Shown: positions 53,359-62,538 of the stretch, one piece after another
How positions within the stretch are numbered: the stretch's first letter is position 1
How the letters are laid out: each line of letters begins with the position of its first letter
Origin: Entomomonas moraniae
Lineage (GTDB): Bacteria > Pseudomonadota > Gammaproteobacteria > Pseudomonadales > Pseudomonadaceae
Length of the DNA: 64,000 nt
Assembly (NCBI RefSeq): GCF_003991975.1
Contig: NZ_CP029822.1
Location: 1,116,001-1,180,000 of the forward strand
Direction: 5' to 3'
Notes under the pieces: generated by a model
Told to the model about the DNA's origin: nothing
Databases searched by the model: none
Seen by the model: the letters and a program-made list of their open reading frames with translations, nothing else
Translations under genes and position numbers: made by a program

Positions 53359-54471
53359 CTAACGTTCGAGCAGAATTCTTAACATGCGGCGCAAGGGTTC
53401 GGCAGCTCCCCATAATAACTGATCCCCCACAGTAAACGCACCGATGTATTGAGAGCCCATATTCAGTTTACGTAATCGACCAACAGGTACACTCAAAGTG
53501 CCTGTAACAGCCGTTGGTGTGAGCTCCTTCATAGTTATTTCACGGTGATTAGGTACTAACTTCACCCAGCTATTATGATTTTTAATCATCTCTTCAAGAT
53601 CATTTAGAGGGATATCTTTATGTAGTTTAATTGTCAGTGCTTGACTATGACAACGCATTGCGCCCACGCGAACACAAATACCATCAATAAGAGTAGGGTT
53701 CTTTGCACTCCCTAAAATTTTATTGGTTTCAACTTGTCCTTTCCACTCCTCACGGCTTTGGCCGCTGGATAATTCTTTATCAATCCATGGAATTAAACTT
53801 CCTGCAAGAGGGACACCAAAATGCTCTGCGGGGAAGTCAGCACTACGCTGTGTTGCAGATACTCGGCGATCAATATCTAAAATAGCACTTGCAGGATCAG
53901 CTAACTCAGCTGAAACAGAATGGTTAATCACTCCCATTTGCTGAATGAGTTCGCGCATATTTTGTGCACCTGCACCAGAAGCAGCCTGATAAGTCATTAC
54001 ACTCATCCATTCCACAAGACCGGCTTCAAATAAGCCACCTAGCGCCATTAACATTAAACTAACAGTGCAATTACCACCAATAAAATCTTTCTTACCGGTT
54101 TCTAAAGCATGATCAATTACTTTACGATTAACAGGATCAAGCACAATAACCGAATTGTCTTCCATTCTGAGCGTCGAGGCAGCATCAATCCAATATCCCT
54201 GCCAACCTGCACTACGGAGTTTGGGGAAAATTTCTGTCGTATAATCGCCACCTTGACAGGTAATAATAGCGTCTAGCGTTTTTAACTCATCAATATCATA
54301 AGCATCTTTTAATGTATCGACAGACTTACCAATAGAGGGTGCAGCACCTCCTACATTTGATGTTGTAAAAAAAACAGGCTCAATTAAATCAAAGTCCTTT
54401 TCCTCTTGCATACGTTGCATAAGGACTGAACCAACCATTCCACGCCAACCTATCAAACCTACGCGTATCAT
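53359..54471 (-). CDS. asd: Aspartate-semialdehyde dehydrogenase
   Basis: The 370-residue product has the NADP loop [14 protein letters not shown] (about residues 8-21), the active-site Cys in [11 protein letters not shown] (about residue 134) and the His in [13 protein letters not shown]. It makes aspartate semialdehyde for lysine, threonine, methionine and peptidoglycan. It follows leuB by 56 bases, as in Pseudomonas, and closes the leucine block. Confidence 0.97.
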   Translation of the reverse strand: MIRVGLIGWRGMVGSVLMQRMQEEKDFDLIEPVFFTTSNVGGAAPSIGKSVDTLKDAYDIDELKTLDAIITCQGGDYTTEIFPKLRSAGWQGYWIDAASTLRMEDNSVIVLDPVNRKVIDHALETGKKDFIGGNCTVSLMLMALGGLFEAGLVEWMSVMTYQAASGAGAQNMRELIQQMGVINHSVSAELADPASAILDIDRRVSATQRSADFPAEHFGVPLAGSLIPWIDKELSSGQSREEWKGQVETNKILGSAKNPTLIDGICVRVGAMRCHSQALTIKLHKDIPLNDLEEMIKNHNSWVKLVPNHREITMKELTPTAVTGTLSVPVGRLRKLNMGSQYIGAFTVGDQLLWGAAEPLRRMLRILLER

Positions 54472-54527
54472 ATTAATACTATTTCCTCTAAAAACTTAGT
54501 GCAGTGACGCTCTATGTGATTATTTAA

Positions 54528-55610
54528 CTACAGTTTTTTTAACTCAGCTACAACAGCATTTCCCATTTCTGAGGTCGATACTTTATCACATCCCATTGAC
54601 ATAATGTCAGCTGTACGTAAATTTTTATCTAATGTTAAACCAACTGCTTTCTCAATTAAATTAGCTGACTCAGCATGTTTAAATGTATAACGTAACATCA
54701 TAGCGGCAGAAAGGATGGTTGCCAAGGGATTAGCCATATTTTTACCAGCGATATCAGGCGCTGATCCATGGCTAGGTTCATACATGCCCTTGCCATTTGC
54801 ATCAAGAGATGCTGAAGGTAACATACCAATAGAACCTGTCAACATAGAAGCTTCGTCCGATAAAATATCACCAAACATATTATCCGTAACCATCACATCG
54901 AATTGTTTAGGTAAGCGAACTAACTGCATAGCCGCGTTATCGACATACATATGCGATAACTCAACATCAGGATACTCTTTTGCCATATTGGTTACAATTT
55001 CACGCCATAACTGACTAGACTCCATCACATTGGCTTTATCAACTGAACATAACTTTTTATTACGTAGTTGCGCCATTTCAAAACCAACACGTGCAATACG
55101 TTCGATTTCACTTTCACGGTAAGGTAACGTGTTATAACCTTGGCGCTCGCCATTTTCTAGAGTACGAATACCACGAGGTTCACCGAAATAAATCCCCCCC
55201 GTTAACTCGCGCACGATTAAAATATCAAGCCCTGCTACAAATTCAGCTTTTAGGCTTGAAGCATTCGCTAATTGAGGATATAAAATAGCAGGACGTAAAT
55301 TAGCAAATAAGCCTAATTCAGAACGGATTTTTAACAATCCTTTTTCAGGGCGAATACTACGTTCAAGGGTATCCCACTTAGGACCACCCACTGCACCTAA
55401 TAAAACGGCGTCTGATTCTTTTGCTGTCGCCAGTGTTGAGTCCGCTAAAGGAACACCGTACTTATCAATTGCAGCCCCGCCGATAGTGTCTTCCGTATAC
55501 TCAAGACCTAAGTTATATTTGTCATTGACGACATTTAATACTTTTACTGCTTCGTCAACAATCTCTGGACCAATACCATCCCCAGCCAATACTAAAATTT
55601 TCTTTGTCAT
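54528..55610 (-). CDS. leuB: 3-isopropylmalate dehydrogenase
   Basis: The 360-residue product has GDGIGPEIV at the start, [15 protein letters not shown], the [13 protein letters not shown] metal/substrate motif and [13 protein letters not shown] for NAD binding. It catalyses the oxidative decarboxylation step of leucine synthesis. It lies 35 bases after a methyltransferase gene and 56 bases before asd. Confidence 0.97.
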   Translation of the reverse strand: MTKKILVLAGDGIGPEIVDEAVKVLNVVNDKYNLGLEYTEDTIGGAAIDKYGVPLADSTLATAKESDAVLLGAVGGPKWDTLERSIRPEKGLLKIRSELGLFANLRPAILYPQLANASSLKAEFVAGLDILIVRELTGGIYFGEPRGIRTLENGERQGYNTLPYRESEIERIARVGFEMAQLRNKKLCSVDKANVMESSQLWREIVTNMAKEYPDVELSHMYVDNAAMQLVRLPKQFDVMVTDNMFGDILSDEASMLTGSIGMLPSASLDANGKGMYEPSHGSAPDIAGKNMANPLATILSAAMMLRYTFKHAESANLIEKAVGLTLDKNLRTADIMSMGCDKVSTSEMGNAVVAELKKL

Positions 55611-55645
55611 GATGTTCCCTTACTCAATATAATTAATCTACTATT

Positions 55646-56407
55646 CTATAACGTTGTCGCCCATACCACCACCACATCGGTAGAAAACGAGCCCTGTTGA
55701 TCTATCTCAAAATAATCACGTACTTCTTGCGCCATTGATTGCTGCAATGACAAAATAGCATTTTTATAAACATCAGGCGTACGCATACGCGTTACCCAAC
55801 TATTAAACTCTAAACGTAACTTTTGCTTATGGTGTTTAGTCACCAGTAAGCCCGCCTCTCCCATTTGCCTAATCCACTCTGCAACGGAGTAATCACGCAC
55901 ATGGCTTGTATCACGTAACACCTCAACCGTTTGTAAATATGTGTCTAGCAGTGGCTGCTCAGGTGAAACCACATCAATGAAAGCAGCTATACCTGACAGT
56001 TTTAAAACACGCTTTACTTCACGTAAGGCAATACCTAAATCTTGCCAATGGTGTGCAGAATAACGACTAAACACAAAATCAAAACTATTATCAGCAAAAG
56101 GTAACGATTCAGCGACCCCTTGAGCAGTTTCAATATTCTTCAGTTGCTTTTCTTGGCTTGCCTTAGCTACCACCTCAAGCATAGAACCCGAAAGATCGTA
56201 AGCAATCACTTTGTTAACAAAAGGTGCCACCTGAAAGCTCACATGCCCTGCACCACAACCCAAATCTAATACGTTGGCATGGGTCTGTTTAGAAACAGCT
56301 TCCTGTAATAGTTTAAACTCATCACCTTGTGCGTGAACAGCACTGCTTAAATAAGCATTAGCCTGCTCACCAAACTGCCTATCAACCACTTGCTTATGGT
56401 CAGTCAC
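55646..56407 (-). CDS. Class I SAM-dependent methyltransferase
   Basis: The 253-residue product has the SAM loop VLDLGCGAGHVSF (about residue 46), AYDLSGSMLEVV and FSRYSAHHW, similar to UbiE/BioC-type small-molecule methyltransferases. The substrate is unknown. It sits between leuD and leuB (13 and 35 bases). Pseudomonads have a methyltransferase in the same place, which supports shared ancestry rather than chance insertion. Confidence 0.88.
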   Translation of the reverse strand: MTDHKQVVDRQFGEQANAYLSSAVHAQGDEFKLLQEAVSKQTHANVLDLGCGAGHVSFQVAPFVNKVIAYDLSGSMLEVVAKASQEKQLKNIETAQGVAESLPFADNSFDFVFSRYSAHHWQDLGIALREVKRVLKLSGIAAFIDVVSPEQPLLDTYLQTVEVLRDTSHVRDYSVAEWIRQMGEAGLLVTKHHKQKLRLEFNSWVTRMRTPDVYKNAILSLQQSMAQEVRDYFEIDQQGSFSTDVVVVWATTL

Positions 56408-56420
56408 TTTCTATTCCTCA

Positions 56421-57062
56421 TCAATCACGAAATAACCAAGGTTGAGACTCTTTATGCTTAATCTCGAAAGCACGAATGGCATCAGCATCTTGCAATGTCA
56501 AACCAATATCATCCAAACCATTTAAAAGACAGTGTTTACGGAATGAATCAATCTCAAAATGATATTGCTTGCCCTCAGGAGTTGTTACTGTCTGGCTAGC
56601 TAAATCAACAGTTAATTGATAGCCCTCTTTAGCCTCAACCGCTTTAAGTAACTCATCAACTTCATCTTCAGTTAAAATAATCGGCAATAAGCCATTTTTA
56701 AAACTATTGTTAAAGAAAATATCGGCATAGCTTGGTGCAATAACTGTTCTAAAACCATATTCGTCCAATGCCCAAGGCGCATGTTCTCGAGAAGAACCAC
56801 AACCAAAATTTTTACGTGCGATTAAAATAGTTGCCCCTTGATAACGAGGTTGATTTAACACAAACTCTTTATTAATTGGTCTCTTTGAGCAGTCTTGCCC
56901 AGGATAACCTTCATCTAAATAACGCCACTCATCAAACAAGTTCACACCAAACCCTGTGCGCTTAATCGATTTTAAAAACTGCTTTGGAATAATTTGGTCA
57001 GTGTCTACATTTGCACGATCTAAAGGAGCAACTAAACCAGTGATTTTTGTATAAGGTTTCAT
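56421..57062 (-). CDS. leuD: 3-isopropylmalate dehydratase small subunit
   Basis: The 213-residue product has the swivel domain motif [21 protein letters not shown] and the [15 protein letters not shown] substrate loop. It forms isopropylmalate isomerase with LeuC. It lies 4 bases after leuC. Confidence 0.97.
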   Translation of the reverse strand: MKPYTKITGLVAPLDRANVDTDQIIPKQFLKSIKRTGFGVNLFDEWRYLDEGYPGQDCSKRPINKEFVLNQPRYQGATILIARKNFGCGSSREHAPWALDEYGFRTVIAPSYADIFFNNSFKNGLLPIILTEDEVDELLKAVEAKEGYQLTVDLASQTVTTPEGKQYHFEIDSFRKHCLLNGLDDIGLTLQDADAIRAFEIKHKESQPWLFRD

Positions 57063-57066
57063 ACTA

Positions 57067-58497
57067 TTACGCTCCTCTCTTCATTAACTCACGAACATCA
57101 ATAAAATGCCCTGTTACCGCTGCTGCGGCAGCCATAGCTGGGCTAACCAAGTGGGTACGCCCCCCATTACCTTGACGCCCCTCGAAATTACGGTTAGAGG
57201 TTGAAGCACAATGCTCACCACTTTCTAAACGATCAGGGTTCATGGCTAAACACATTGAGCACCCAGGCTCGCGCCATTCAAAACCTGCTTCAATAAAAAT
57301 CTTATCTAACCCTTCTTTTTCAGCTTGTGCTTTAATTAACCCTGAACCAGGAACAACCATTGCCAATTTAACATTTGATGCAACTTTACGACCTTTCGCC
57401 ACTTTAGCCGCTTCACGGATATCCTCAATTCGCGAGTTAGTACAAGAACCTATAAACACCTTATCCACTTTAATATCTGTAATGGATTGATTAGCTGATA
57501 ACCCCATATATTTTAAGGCACGCTCAATGGAACCACGTTTAATCGGATCAGCTTCTTTTGTTGGATCGGGTACTGTTGCATCTACAGGCAACACCATTTC
57601 AGGCGAAGTACCCCAACTGACCTGGGGTTTGATCGCTGTTGCATCTAACTCAACAACAGTATCAAATGTTGCGCCTTCATCAGACATTAACGCACGCCAG
57701 CTAGCCACAGCCTTATTCCAATTATCACTTGTTGGAGCAAACGGCCTACCTTTGACATACTCAATGGTTTTATCATCAACAGCTACCAAACCAACACGTG
57801 CACCGGCCTCAATCGACATATTACACAACGTCATGCGCCCCTCAACGGATAGGTCACGAATTGCACTGCCTGCAAACTCCATAGCATGCCCTGTACCACC
57901 TGCTGTACCAATTTTACCGATAACTGCTAAAATGACATCCTTCGCAGTAACACCATCAGATAACTTACCTTCGACCTTAACAAGCATATTTTTCATTTTC
58001 TTTGCTACTAAACATTGTGTAGCTAAAACATGCTCAACTTCTGACGTACCAATACCATGAGCCAATGCGCCCAATGCACCATGAGTTGATGTGTGAGAGT
58101 CACCACAAACAATAGTCATTCCTGGCAACGTAGCACCCTGCTCTGGACTGATAACATGCACGATTCCTTGGCGAACATCATTCATTTTAAATTCTAAAAT
58201 ACCAAAATCATCACAATTCTCATCCAATGTTTCTACTTGCAAACGAGAAACAGGGTCCGTAATCGAGTCAATACCACCTTTACGATCCGGGGTTGTGGGT
58301 ACATTATGATCAGGCGTTGCAATATTAGCATCAATACGCCATGGTTTACGATGTGTCAAACGCAACCCCTCAAAGGCTTGTGGAGAAGTCACCTCATGTA
58401 ATATTTGGCGATCAATATAAATTAAAGCAGAACCATCATCACGCTGTTTGACCAAGTGTTGATCCCACAACTTATCGTATAACGTCTTAGCAGACAT
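57067..58497 (-). CDS. leuC: 3-isopropylmalate dehydratase large subunit
   Basis: The 476-residue aconitase-fold subunit has iron-sulfur cysteines in FIGSCTNSR and [12 protein letters not shown], and the [17 protein letters not shown]-type loop (VCGDSHTS). It isomerises 2-isopropylmalate. It is the first gene of leuC-leuD-methyltransferase-leuB-asd. Its promoter lies within the roughly 130 bases before the terminator at 58624. I see no leader peptide or LysR gene upstream. Confidence 0.97.
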   Translation of the reverse strand: MSAKTLYDKLWDQHLVKQRDDGSALIYIDRQILHEVTSPQAFEGLRLTHRKPWRIDANIATPDHNVPTTPDRKGGIDSITDPVSRLQVETLDENCDDFGILEFKMNDVRQGIVHVISPEQGATLPGMTIVCGDSHTSTHGALGALAHGIGTSEVEHVLATQCLVAKKMKNMLVKVEGKLSDGVTAKDVILAVIGKIGTAGGTGHAMEFAGSAIRDLSVEGRMTLCNMSIEAGARVGLVAVDDKTIEYVKGRPFAPTSDNWNKAVASWRALMSDEGATFDTVVELDATAIKPQVSWGTSPEMVLPVDATVPDPTKEADPIKRGSIERALKYMGLSANQSITDIKVDKVFIGSCTNSRIEDIREAAKVAKGRKVASNVKLAMVVPGSGLIKAQAEKEGLDKIFIEAGFEWREPGCSMCLAMNPDRLESGEHCASTSNRNFEGRQGNGGRTHLVSPAMAAAAAVTGHFIDVRELMKRGA

Positions 58498-58623
58498 GGT
58501 GTTTCCTCATCAAGGTTAATCTAAGTTATTCATTATTTTAGGCTATAGTAAGCCCAACAATTCAATAAAACAAATTTATATTTTTTATAAAAAATATTCC
58601 TAAAAGGAATATAAAAATAATTT

Positions 58624-58652
58624 ACAAAAAAAAGCCCCTATAAAGGGGCTTT
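58624..58652 (-). terminator. Strong Rho-independent terminator
   Basis: Read on the minus strand, AAAGCCCC pairs with GGGGCTTT around six bases and runs into eight U. It ends the 75-residue gene before leuC. Confidence 0.9.
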
Positions 58653-58670
58653 CTTTAATAATCTGTTTAA

Positions 58671-58898
58671 TTAAATTTCTGATTTACGCTTTTCAGCTAA
58701 TTCCATTATTTTTACCATTAAAGGATTTCCGCCCGCTTTAGCCAATCTCATTGCCGAAAACATATTACGCTGGATATCTCTAATTTTTGTATGAGTAAGA
58801 CTTGCCACCTCATCCAATACTCTATTAATTTCTTGAACTGTTGTTGATGACTTTAATAAGTTAACTATATTATCAACATTTATTGCAACATTTGACAT
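58671..58898 (-). CDS. Small all-helical protein, unknown
   Basis: The 75-residue product is charged and apparently all helical (IVNLLKSSTTVQEINRVLDE; LMVKIMELAEKRKSE). It has no signal, membrane segment or recognised motif. The ATG at 58898 is chosen because GAGGGG lies 6 bases ahead; another ATG two codons upstream directly abuts the ribosome site. It is a single-gene unit with its own strong terminator, which argues it is real. Confidence 0.68.
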   Translation of the reverse strand: MSNVAINVDNIVNLLKSSTTVQEINRVLDEVASLTHTKIRDIQRNMFSAMRLAKAGGNPLMVKIMELAEKRKSEI

Positions 58899-59060
58899 TA
58901 TCATCCCCTCGTTTTCAAATGAATCTACACTATACGCCTAAATACAAAATTAAAAAGACTCAAAATGTTTCCTTAAATAACGATACAATAATAACAACCG
59001 ACTGCAACTAAATAATAACATAGAAATTAACTGACTAATTATGATAAACTTAACCATCTT

Positions 59061-59134
59061 GCGCTTGTAGCTCAGCTGGATAGAGCGACCGCCTCCTAAG
59101 CGGTAGGCCGCGGGTTCGAATCCCGCCTCGCGCA
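59061..59134 (+). tRNA. tRNA-Arg (anticodon CCT)
   Basis: The 74-base cloverleaf has D stem GCTC/GAGC, anticodon stem ACCGC/GCGGT with loop CTCCTAA, and T stem GCGGG/CCCGC with loop TTCGAAT. The acceptor stem, GCGCTTG against CTCGCGC, has two internal mismatches (positions 5-68 U/C and 6-67 U/U). No CCA is encoded. The rest is sound, so it may still work, but the 3' end looks altered. Confidence 0.85.
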
Positions 59135-59614
59135 CTTTTTCGGACAAAATAAAATCCCACAAAATGCTATTTATCCCACACCATACCTAAAGAAAATTGA
59201 CTATTAGTCTTGGTTTAGTCATATCCCTTTATATTAATTAACCATTTTTATTTTAAAAAAGAAAAAATTCATAAATTCTATAAATGGTGTCTTTTGCCGG
59301 TAAAGATATTTATTATTCCATCTACCATTAAATGAAATAAATCACAAGATATTAATTATATTGATTTTTTAATTAAAAATCGTGATTCACTATAATATAC
59401 TTAATCGCGTAATATCGTGGTTGATCCGCATGGATTAGCTTATTGACATTATGAATAATCGACCACAGCATTACCTTTAATTAGTAGTTAGTTTTACAAA
59501 AACTGTATTCTTTTTCGAAACTTTCTCTTATTAAACTAGTTACTATCCATACTACCTTTATCTACAAATACTGTAGATAGATCCACTCTAACCTCCAATA
59601 GCGAGATCAATACT
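59135..59614. other. 480-base AT-rich gap with short repeats and a stem
   Basis: I see no gene. ATCCCACA occurs twice in direct repeat 20-26 bases past the tRNA (59154-59161, 59173-59180). GTGGTTGAT (59417-59425) can pair with ATCGACCAC (59458-59466) with one G-U pair around a 32-base loop. The 3' end must carry the promoter of the small lipoprotein genes. Confidence 0.4.
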
Positions 59615-59692
59615 ATGAATAAGTATCGTTTTTTTATTTTAGCTGTCGTACTTTGTAATTTCTTAACGGGCTGCGCTATGTATTATAGATAA
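59615..59692 (+). CDS. Tiny lipoprotein (25 residues)
   Basis: The product is a lipoprotein signal of 19 residues ending FLTG, then Cys20 and only five more residues (AMYYR). The stop TAA lies within the ribosome site (TAAGGAGG) of the next gene, so translation of the two is coupled. No strong ribosome site precedes this ATG. The pair recalls entericidin- or lysis-type small lipoproteins by size only. Confidence 0.5.
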   Translation: MNKYRFFILAVVLCNFLTGCAMYYR

Positions 59693-59702
59693 GGAGGACA
59701 AT

Positions 59703-59888
59703 GTGTTTAGATTTCTATTAATTAACTGTCTTTTACTAACTCATGGTTGTATGACCGTTTATGAATGTGAAGGAGACCATAAGGAACAATATAATAATAT
59801 TTCTCCTACCACTCAACAATCAGATACAACAAACTCTGGAGATAAACCACCGAACACTCAAGCCAACACTAGCAAAGCTAAATTATAA
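59703..59888 (+). CDS. Small lipoprotein (61 residues)
   Basis: It starts at GTG (59703), 5 bases after AAGGAGG; an out-of-frame ATG at 59701 gives only six residues. The signal ends LTHGC (Cys16). The mature 46 residues begin MTVYECEGDHKEQY and become a Thr/Ser/Pro/Asn-rich disordered tail. There is no known family. It ends ahead of the hairpin at 59946. Confidence 0.6.
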   Translation: MFRFLLINCLLLTHGCMTVYECEGDHKEQYNNISPTTQQSDTTNSGDKPPNTQANTSKAKL

Positions 59889-59945
59889 CTTAATATAGCC
59901 AACCTATCCTATTAATACTTTTTACTAACAGTTTTAGAACATTTA

Positions 59946-59985
59946 TCCCCTTTAAGCGAATAAATCATTAATCGTTTAAAGGGGA
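59946..59985 (+). terminator. Long hairpin after the small lipoproteins
   Basis: TCCCCTTTAAGCGA (59946-59959) pairs with TCGTTTAAAGGGGA (59972-59985), with a single G-U pair around a 12-base loop. It lies 57 bases past the lipoprotein stop. No T-run follows, so termination is inferred from position. Confidence 0.5.
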
Positions 59986-60635
59986 AATGGGTTATTGATT
60001 TACTGCAATTAATAATGGTTCAGTGGTTTGTTTGATCAATATTGATTGTTACGTTTGATGAAGCTGAAAATTTTGGCATTGGCTAGGTTTTCTGTGCTGC
60101 TATTTACTGCTCCAGTATTCTAGTACCCGTTAAACGTTGTTATACTTCGTCATATTGTACTGTCATTAAAATATAATCAGGACTAAGAATCATTTGCGTC
60201 AAAATAATACGATACTCTAGGGCTTAGAGTGGACGATCTGTTATCTAATGTGAATCACTTTAATCCACAAATGAGTAAACTGATAGGGAGATAATCAAGT
60301 GTCCAACGCTCAAAAAAGTCGGTATTAAAGGATCCTCCCTTTTGACATACATTGAGAACTGATTTAATGAAACAACTTGATTTTAATTTGGCCTTTATTC
60401 AAGGAGTTTATTGGATCATATGACAAATATTGACTCAATCAAAAACCTATTGAAGAGTCGATGATAAAAAAAGATTAATCCAAAAATGTTCACACAGAAT
60501 AAAGAAAAAATTCAAAGAAACAATTTAATAATTTTCTGCAAGCATTATATTCTTAGTATTAGCAAGTCTGTAAAACACAAAGCTTACTAAATTTTATTTC
60601 AAACCTAAATAGCCTTTAGGGCCACTAGGTTAATA
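59986..60635. other. 650-base stretch without a recognisable intact gene
   Basis: All frames carry many stops. One plus-strand frame has protein-like pieces (YDTLGLRVDDLLSNVNHF near 60208-60261) broken by stops, which suggests an old decayed gene. I could not name it. No RNA gene is apparent. Confidence 0.4.
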
Positions 60636-60711
60636 TGGTGGGTTGTATAGGATCCGAACCTATGACCAACTGGTTAAAAGCCAGCTGCTCTATTGACTGG
60701 GCTAATGACCC
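60636..60711 (-). pseudogene. Decayed tRNA-Lys (anticodon TTT)
   Basis: This 76-base element aligns end to end with gammaproteobacterial tRNA-Lys, including loop CTTTTAA and the encoded CCA. It carries mismatches at acceptor pairs 5-68 and 6-67 and a C/A mismatch in the D stem (GCCC/GAGC). The T loop is TTCGGAT instead of TTCGAAT. The damage sits in several arms, so I call it a pseudogene. Confidence 0.78.
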
Positions 60712-60726
60712 AAATTCTTTTAAATT

Positions 60727-60802
60727 TGGTCGGAGCAGAGGGATTGGAACTCCAGACATCCTGTTCCCAAAGCAGGCGCGCTACCAACTGCGCTATACTC
60801 TG
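60727..60802 (-). pseudogene. Decayed tRNA-Pro (anticodon TGG)
   Basis: This 76-base element matches tRNA-Pro(TGG) over its length with loop TTTGGGA and an encoded CCA. There are mismatches at acceptor pair 2-71, anticodon-stem pair 31-39 and two T-stem pairs. The T loop is TTCCAAT. It is 15 bases upstream of the tRNA-Lys copy on the same strand, an ordinary tRNA-operon spacing. Confidence 0.78.
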
Positions 60803-61195
60803 ATAAATTTGGTCCACTACCTGGGCTCAAATCGGGAACTCAATGATTAGCTGTCATTTGATCTTAGTTATGCTTCTATGTATGATAGTTAGTTGAAAGC
60901 TATCCAAGCTAAGCATCATCCCTTTTTTAGTATATAAGTCCCACAATAATCTTACAAACTATAAGCTATTCTAAATGCGTAATAATTAAAAGATTTATTA
61001 TCTAATAAATTGATTGTAATAGATATAACTTTCCTTTTATTAGGACAAATACATTATCTAGTACAATACACTTAAAGTTACACAACTATGTTCATTATAA
61101 ATATAGTTAATTAAGAAAATATCATTTTCTAATTAATTTAATGTTAAGTTTTTCAATAATCCTATTTTCTGTACACCATCTCTATCATCTCCTTG
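60803..61195. other. 390-base AT-rich gap
   Basis: I see no gene or clear structure. The right end (about 61100-61195) may hold the eroded 3' end of the phosphopantetheinyl transferase pseudogene. Confidence 0.4.
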
Positions 61196-61749
61196 TTATT
61201 TGATTGTTTTGACGTTCGTAAAATCAAAGATTTGTTTTACTTTGTGATAAAGCATTTTATATATACTTTCTTTAGCTGAAAAAATTAACGTTATTTTTCA
61301 TTAAAGTTGAAATCAACTGAAAAGTTATTTAATTCATCTAATATACAAATATTAAGCTGTATTTCTGTGGCTAAGTCTGCTGTTAACCAACACTCTAAAT
61401 CTAATCCTACACCCTCTCTCTTACTCACTGGTAATACTACACTAGCTGCAATACCTTTAGCATGAGTAATCGAACCTATAAATCCATTTGGCCAAGCAGG
61501 TGATCTATCTTTTAGTATATCTACTGATTGGTAACAATTATATTCAGCTAATAGCTGTTTAGATAATACCCGCCCTGCTACAAACTCTGTTAACCTTTTT
61601 GGTACTGCATTGTTAAGTTGAACAAGAATATCAATTTGGTAGATATTACTTGTCTCATTTGTTCAACATTCGGAGTAATAATGGCAAAGTTTAATTTTTA
61701 CTTGTTGAATTGTTATTTCAGTGAATTGGTCTAGAAGCTTTAAACTCAT
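61196..61749 (-). pseudogene. Broken Sfp/EntD-type 4'-phosphopantetheinyl transferase
   Basis: Read from the ATG at 61749, the frame has an in-frame TGA at codon 29 (61663-61665). It then gives clear EntD/PcpS-type motifs: VPKRLTEFVAGRV, DRSPAWPNGF, GSITHAKGIAA and GVGLDLE. A TAA at 61291 interrupts it, and the catalytic FSAKESIYKMLY motif continues in a shifted frame (61265-61282) to a stop at 61196. The last third of the domain is missing. The intact enzyme would load carrier proteins of peptide/polyketide synthases. It begins 6 bases after the TetR gene, as if in one operon. Confidence 0.85.
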
Positions 61750-61754
61750 TAAAA

Positions 61755-62438
61755 CTAGTTCTCTTTATGATTCTGAATATAGTTAGCTAATCCTGCTATG
61801 GTGATTTCTATTTGAAACTCAAAGAACTTTTCAAAATCTAATTGCTGCATTTCACTCACTAATAAATTATGTATTTTATTATTTGCTTTTATTGGTGTTA
61901 TAAGCTGTTGCATTTGTTCAACTATCTTTTGATAGTTAGCAGGTTGTCGATAATACTCATATTCTCTACTAACAAAGTCTTGTACTGCTTGCGCTAATAA
62001 AAAAAATGATTGAACAACAAGTACCCGTGGATAACCTAATTTATTTAGGCTTTCTAAACATTGAGTTATAAAATCTGTTGCTGCACCTGCTACTGGACCA
62101 ATCATTTCTACTAACTGCAAGCGTATAGGTTCAGTTATCAACCATCGCCTAAACTCATAAGCAAAGCCCTTACACCAATGCTGCCAAGTATCTGCAACAG
62201 GCACGCGTAAATCCCACGTTATTTTTTCAACCATTAATGAGTGCAGTTCATCAATACTTTGAATATGGTAATACAATGTTGGTGATTTTACCCCTAAAGC
62301 TGCCGCAACACTTGCCATACTTAGTTGTTGAGGCGGTAATTTCATTGCGGCCTCAATGATCTTTTCACGATTTATTCGTGTTGGTCTTCCCCTTGGTTGC
62401 TGAGGTAGCTGTTGTCCTTTAGATTCGTATTTAGCCAT
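61755..62438 (-). CDS. TetR-family transcriptional regulator
   Basis: The 227-residue product has the N-terminal helix-turn-helix (INREKIIEAAMKLPPQQLS, then MASVAAALGVKSPTLYYHI, about residues 22-60) and a helical ligand-binding C-terminal domain. It is divergent from the RND exporter with 100 bases between, so it probably represses that gene. An inverted repeat at 62466 may be its operator. The ligand is unknown. Confidence 0.88.
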   Translation of the reverse strand: MAKYESKGQQLPQQPRGRPTRINREKIIEAAMKLPPQQLSMASVAAALGVKSPTLYYHIQSIDELHSLMVEKITWDLRVPVADTWQHWCKGFAYEFRRWLITEPIRLQLVEMIGPVAGAATDFITQCLESLNKLGYPRVLVVQSFFLLAQAVQDFVSREYEYYRQPANYQKIVEQMQQLITPIKANNKIHNLLVSEMQQLDFEKFFEFQIEITIAGLANYIQNHKEN

Positions 62439-62465
62439 TTTTCTATGATTTTTCTAATGTCACTC

Positions 62466-62489
62466 TAATGATAATATTTCTCATTATTA
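62466..62489. promoter_or_regulatory. Candidate TetR operator
   Basis: This 24-base imperfect inverted repeat (TAATGATAATAT, TTCTCATTATTA; 8 of 12 positions symmetric) lies midway between the tetR and RND starts. AT-richness makes chance symmetry possible. Confidence 0.4.
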
Positions 62490-62538
62490 TCTACAACCTA
62501 TTTTTCAATAAGAAATATTTATAGAAGGAACTACTATT

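Noticed and set aside
58498-58623. Possible leucine attenuator before leuC
   Set aside because: No leucine-rich leader frame is visible; the hairpin at 58624-58652 belongs to the upstream gene.
58950-59162. Minus-strand frame of 70 residues across the tRNA-Arg region
   Set aside because: It is the antisense of the tRNA gene (the AGFEPAAYRLGGGRS words are typical of such false genes).
60367-60461. Two micro-frames (18 and 14 codons) with an ATGA overlap and AAGGAG ahead of the second
   Set aside because: Too short, poorly spaced from the ribosome site and within sequence full of stops; chance is likely.
60635-60850. Plus-strand frame of 71 residues
   Set aside because: It runs antisense through the two decayed tRNAs; its protein words come from tRNA arms.
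61663-61665. In-frame TGA of the phosphopantetheinyl transferase as selenocysteine
   Set aside because: The gene also has a frameshift and lost its 3' end, so simple decay explains the stop.
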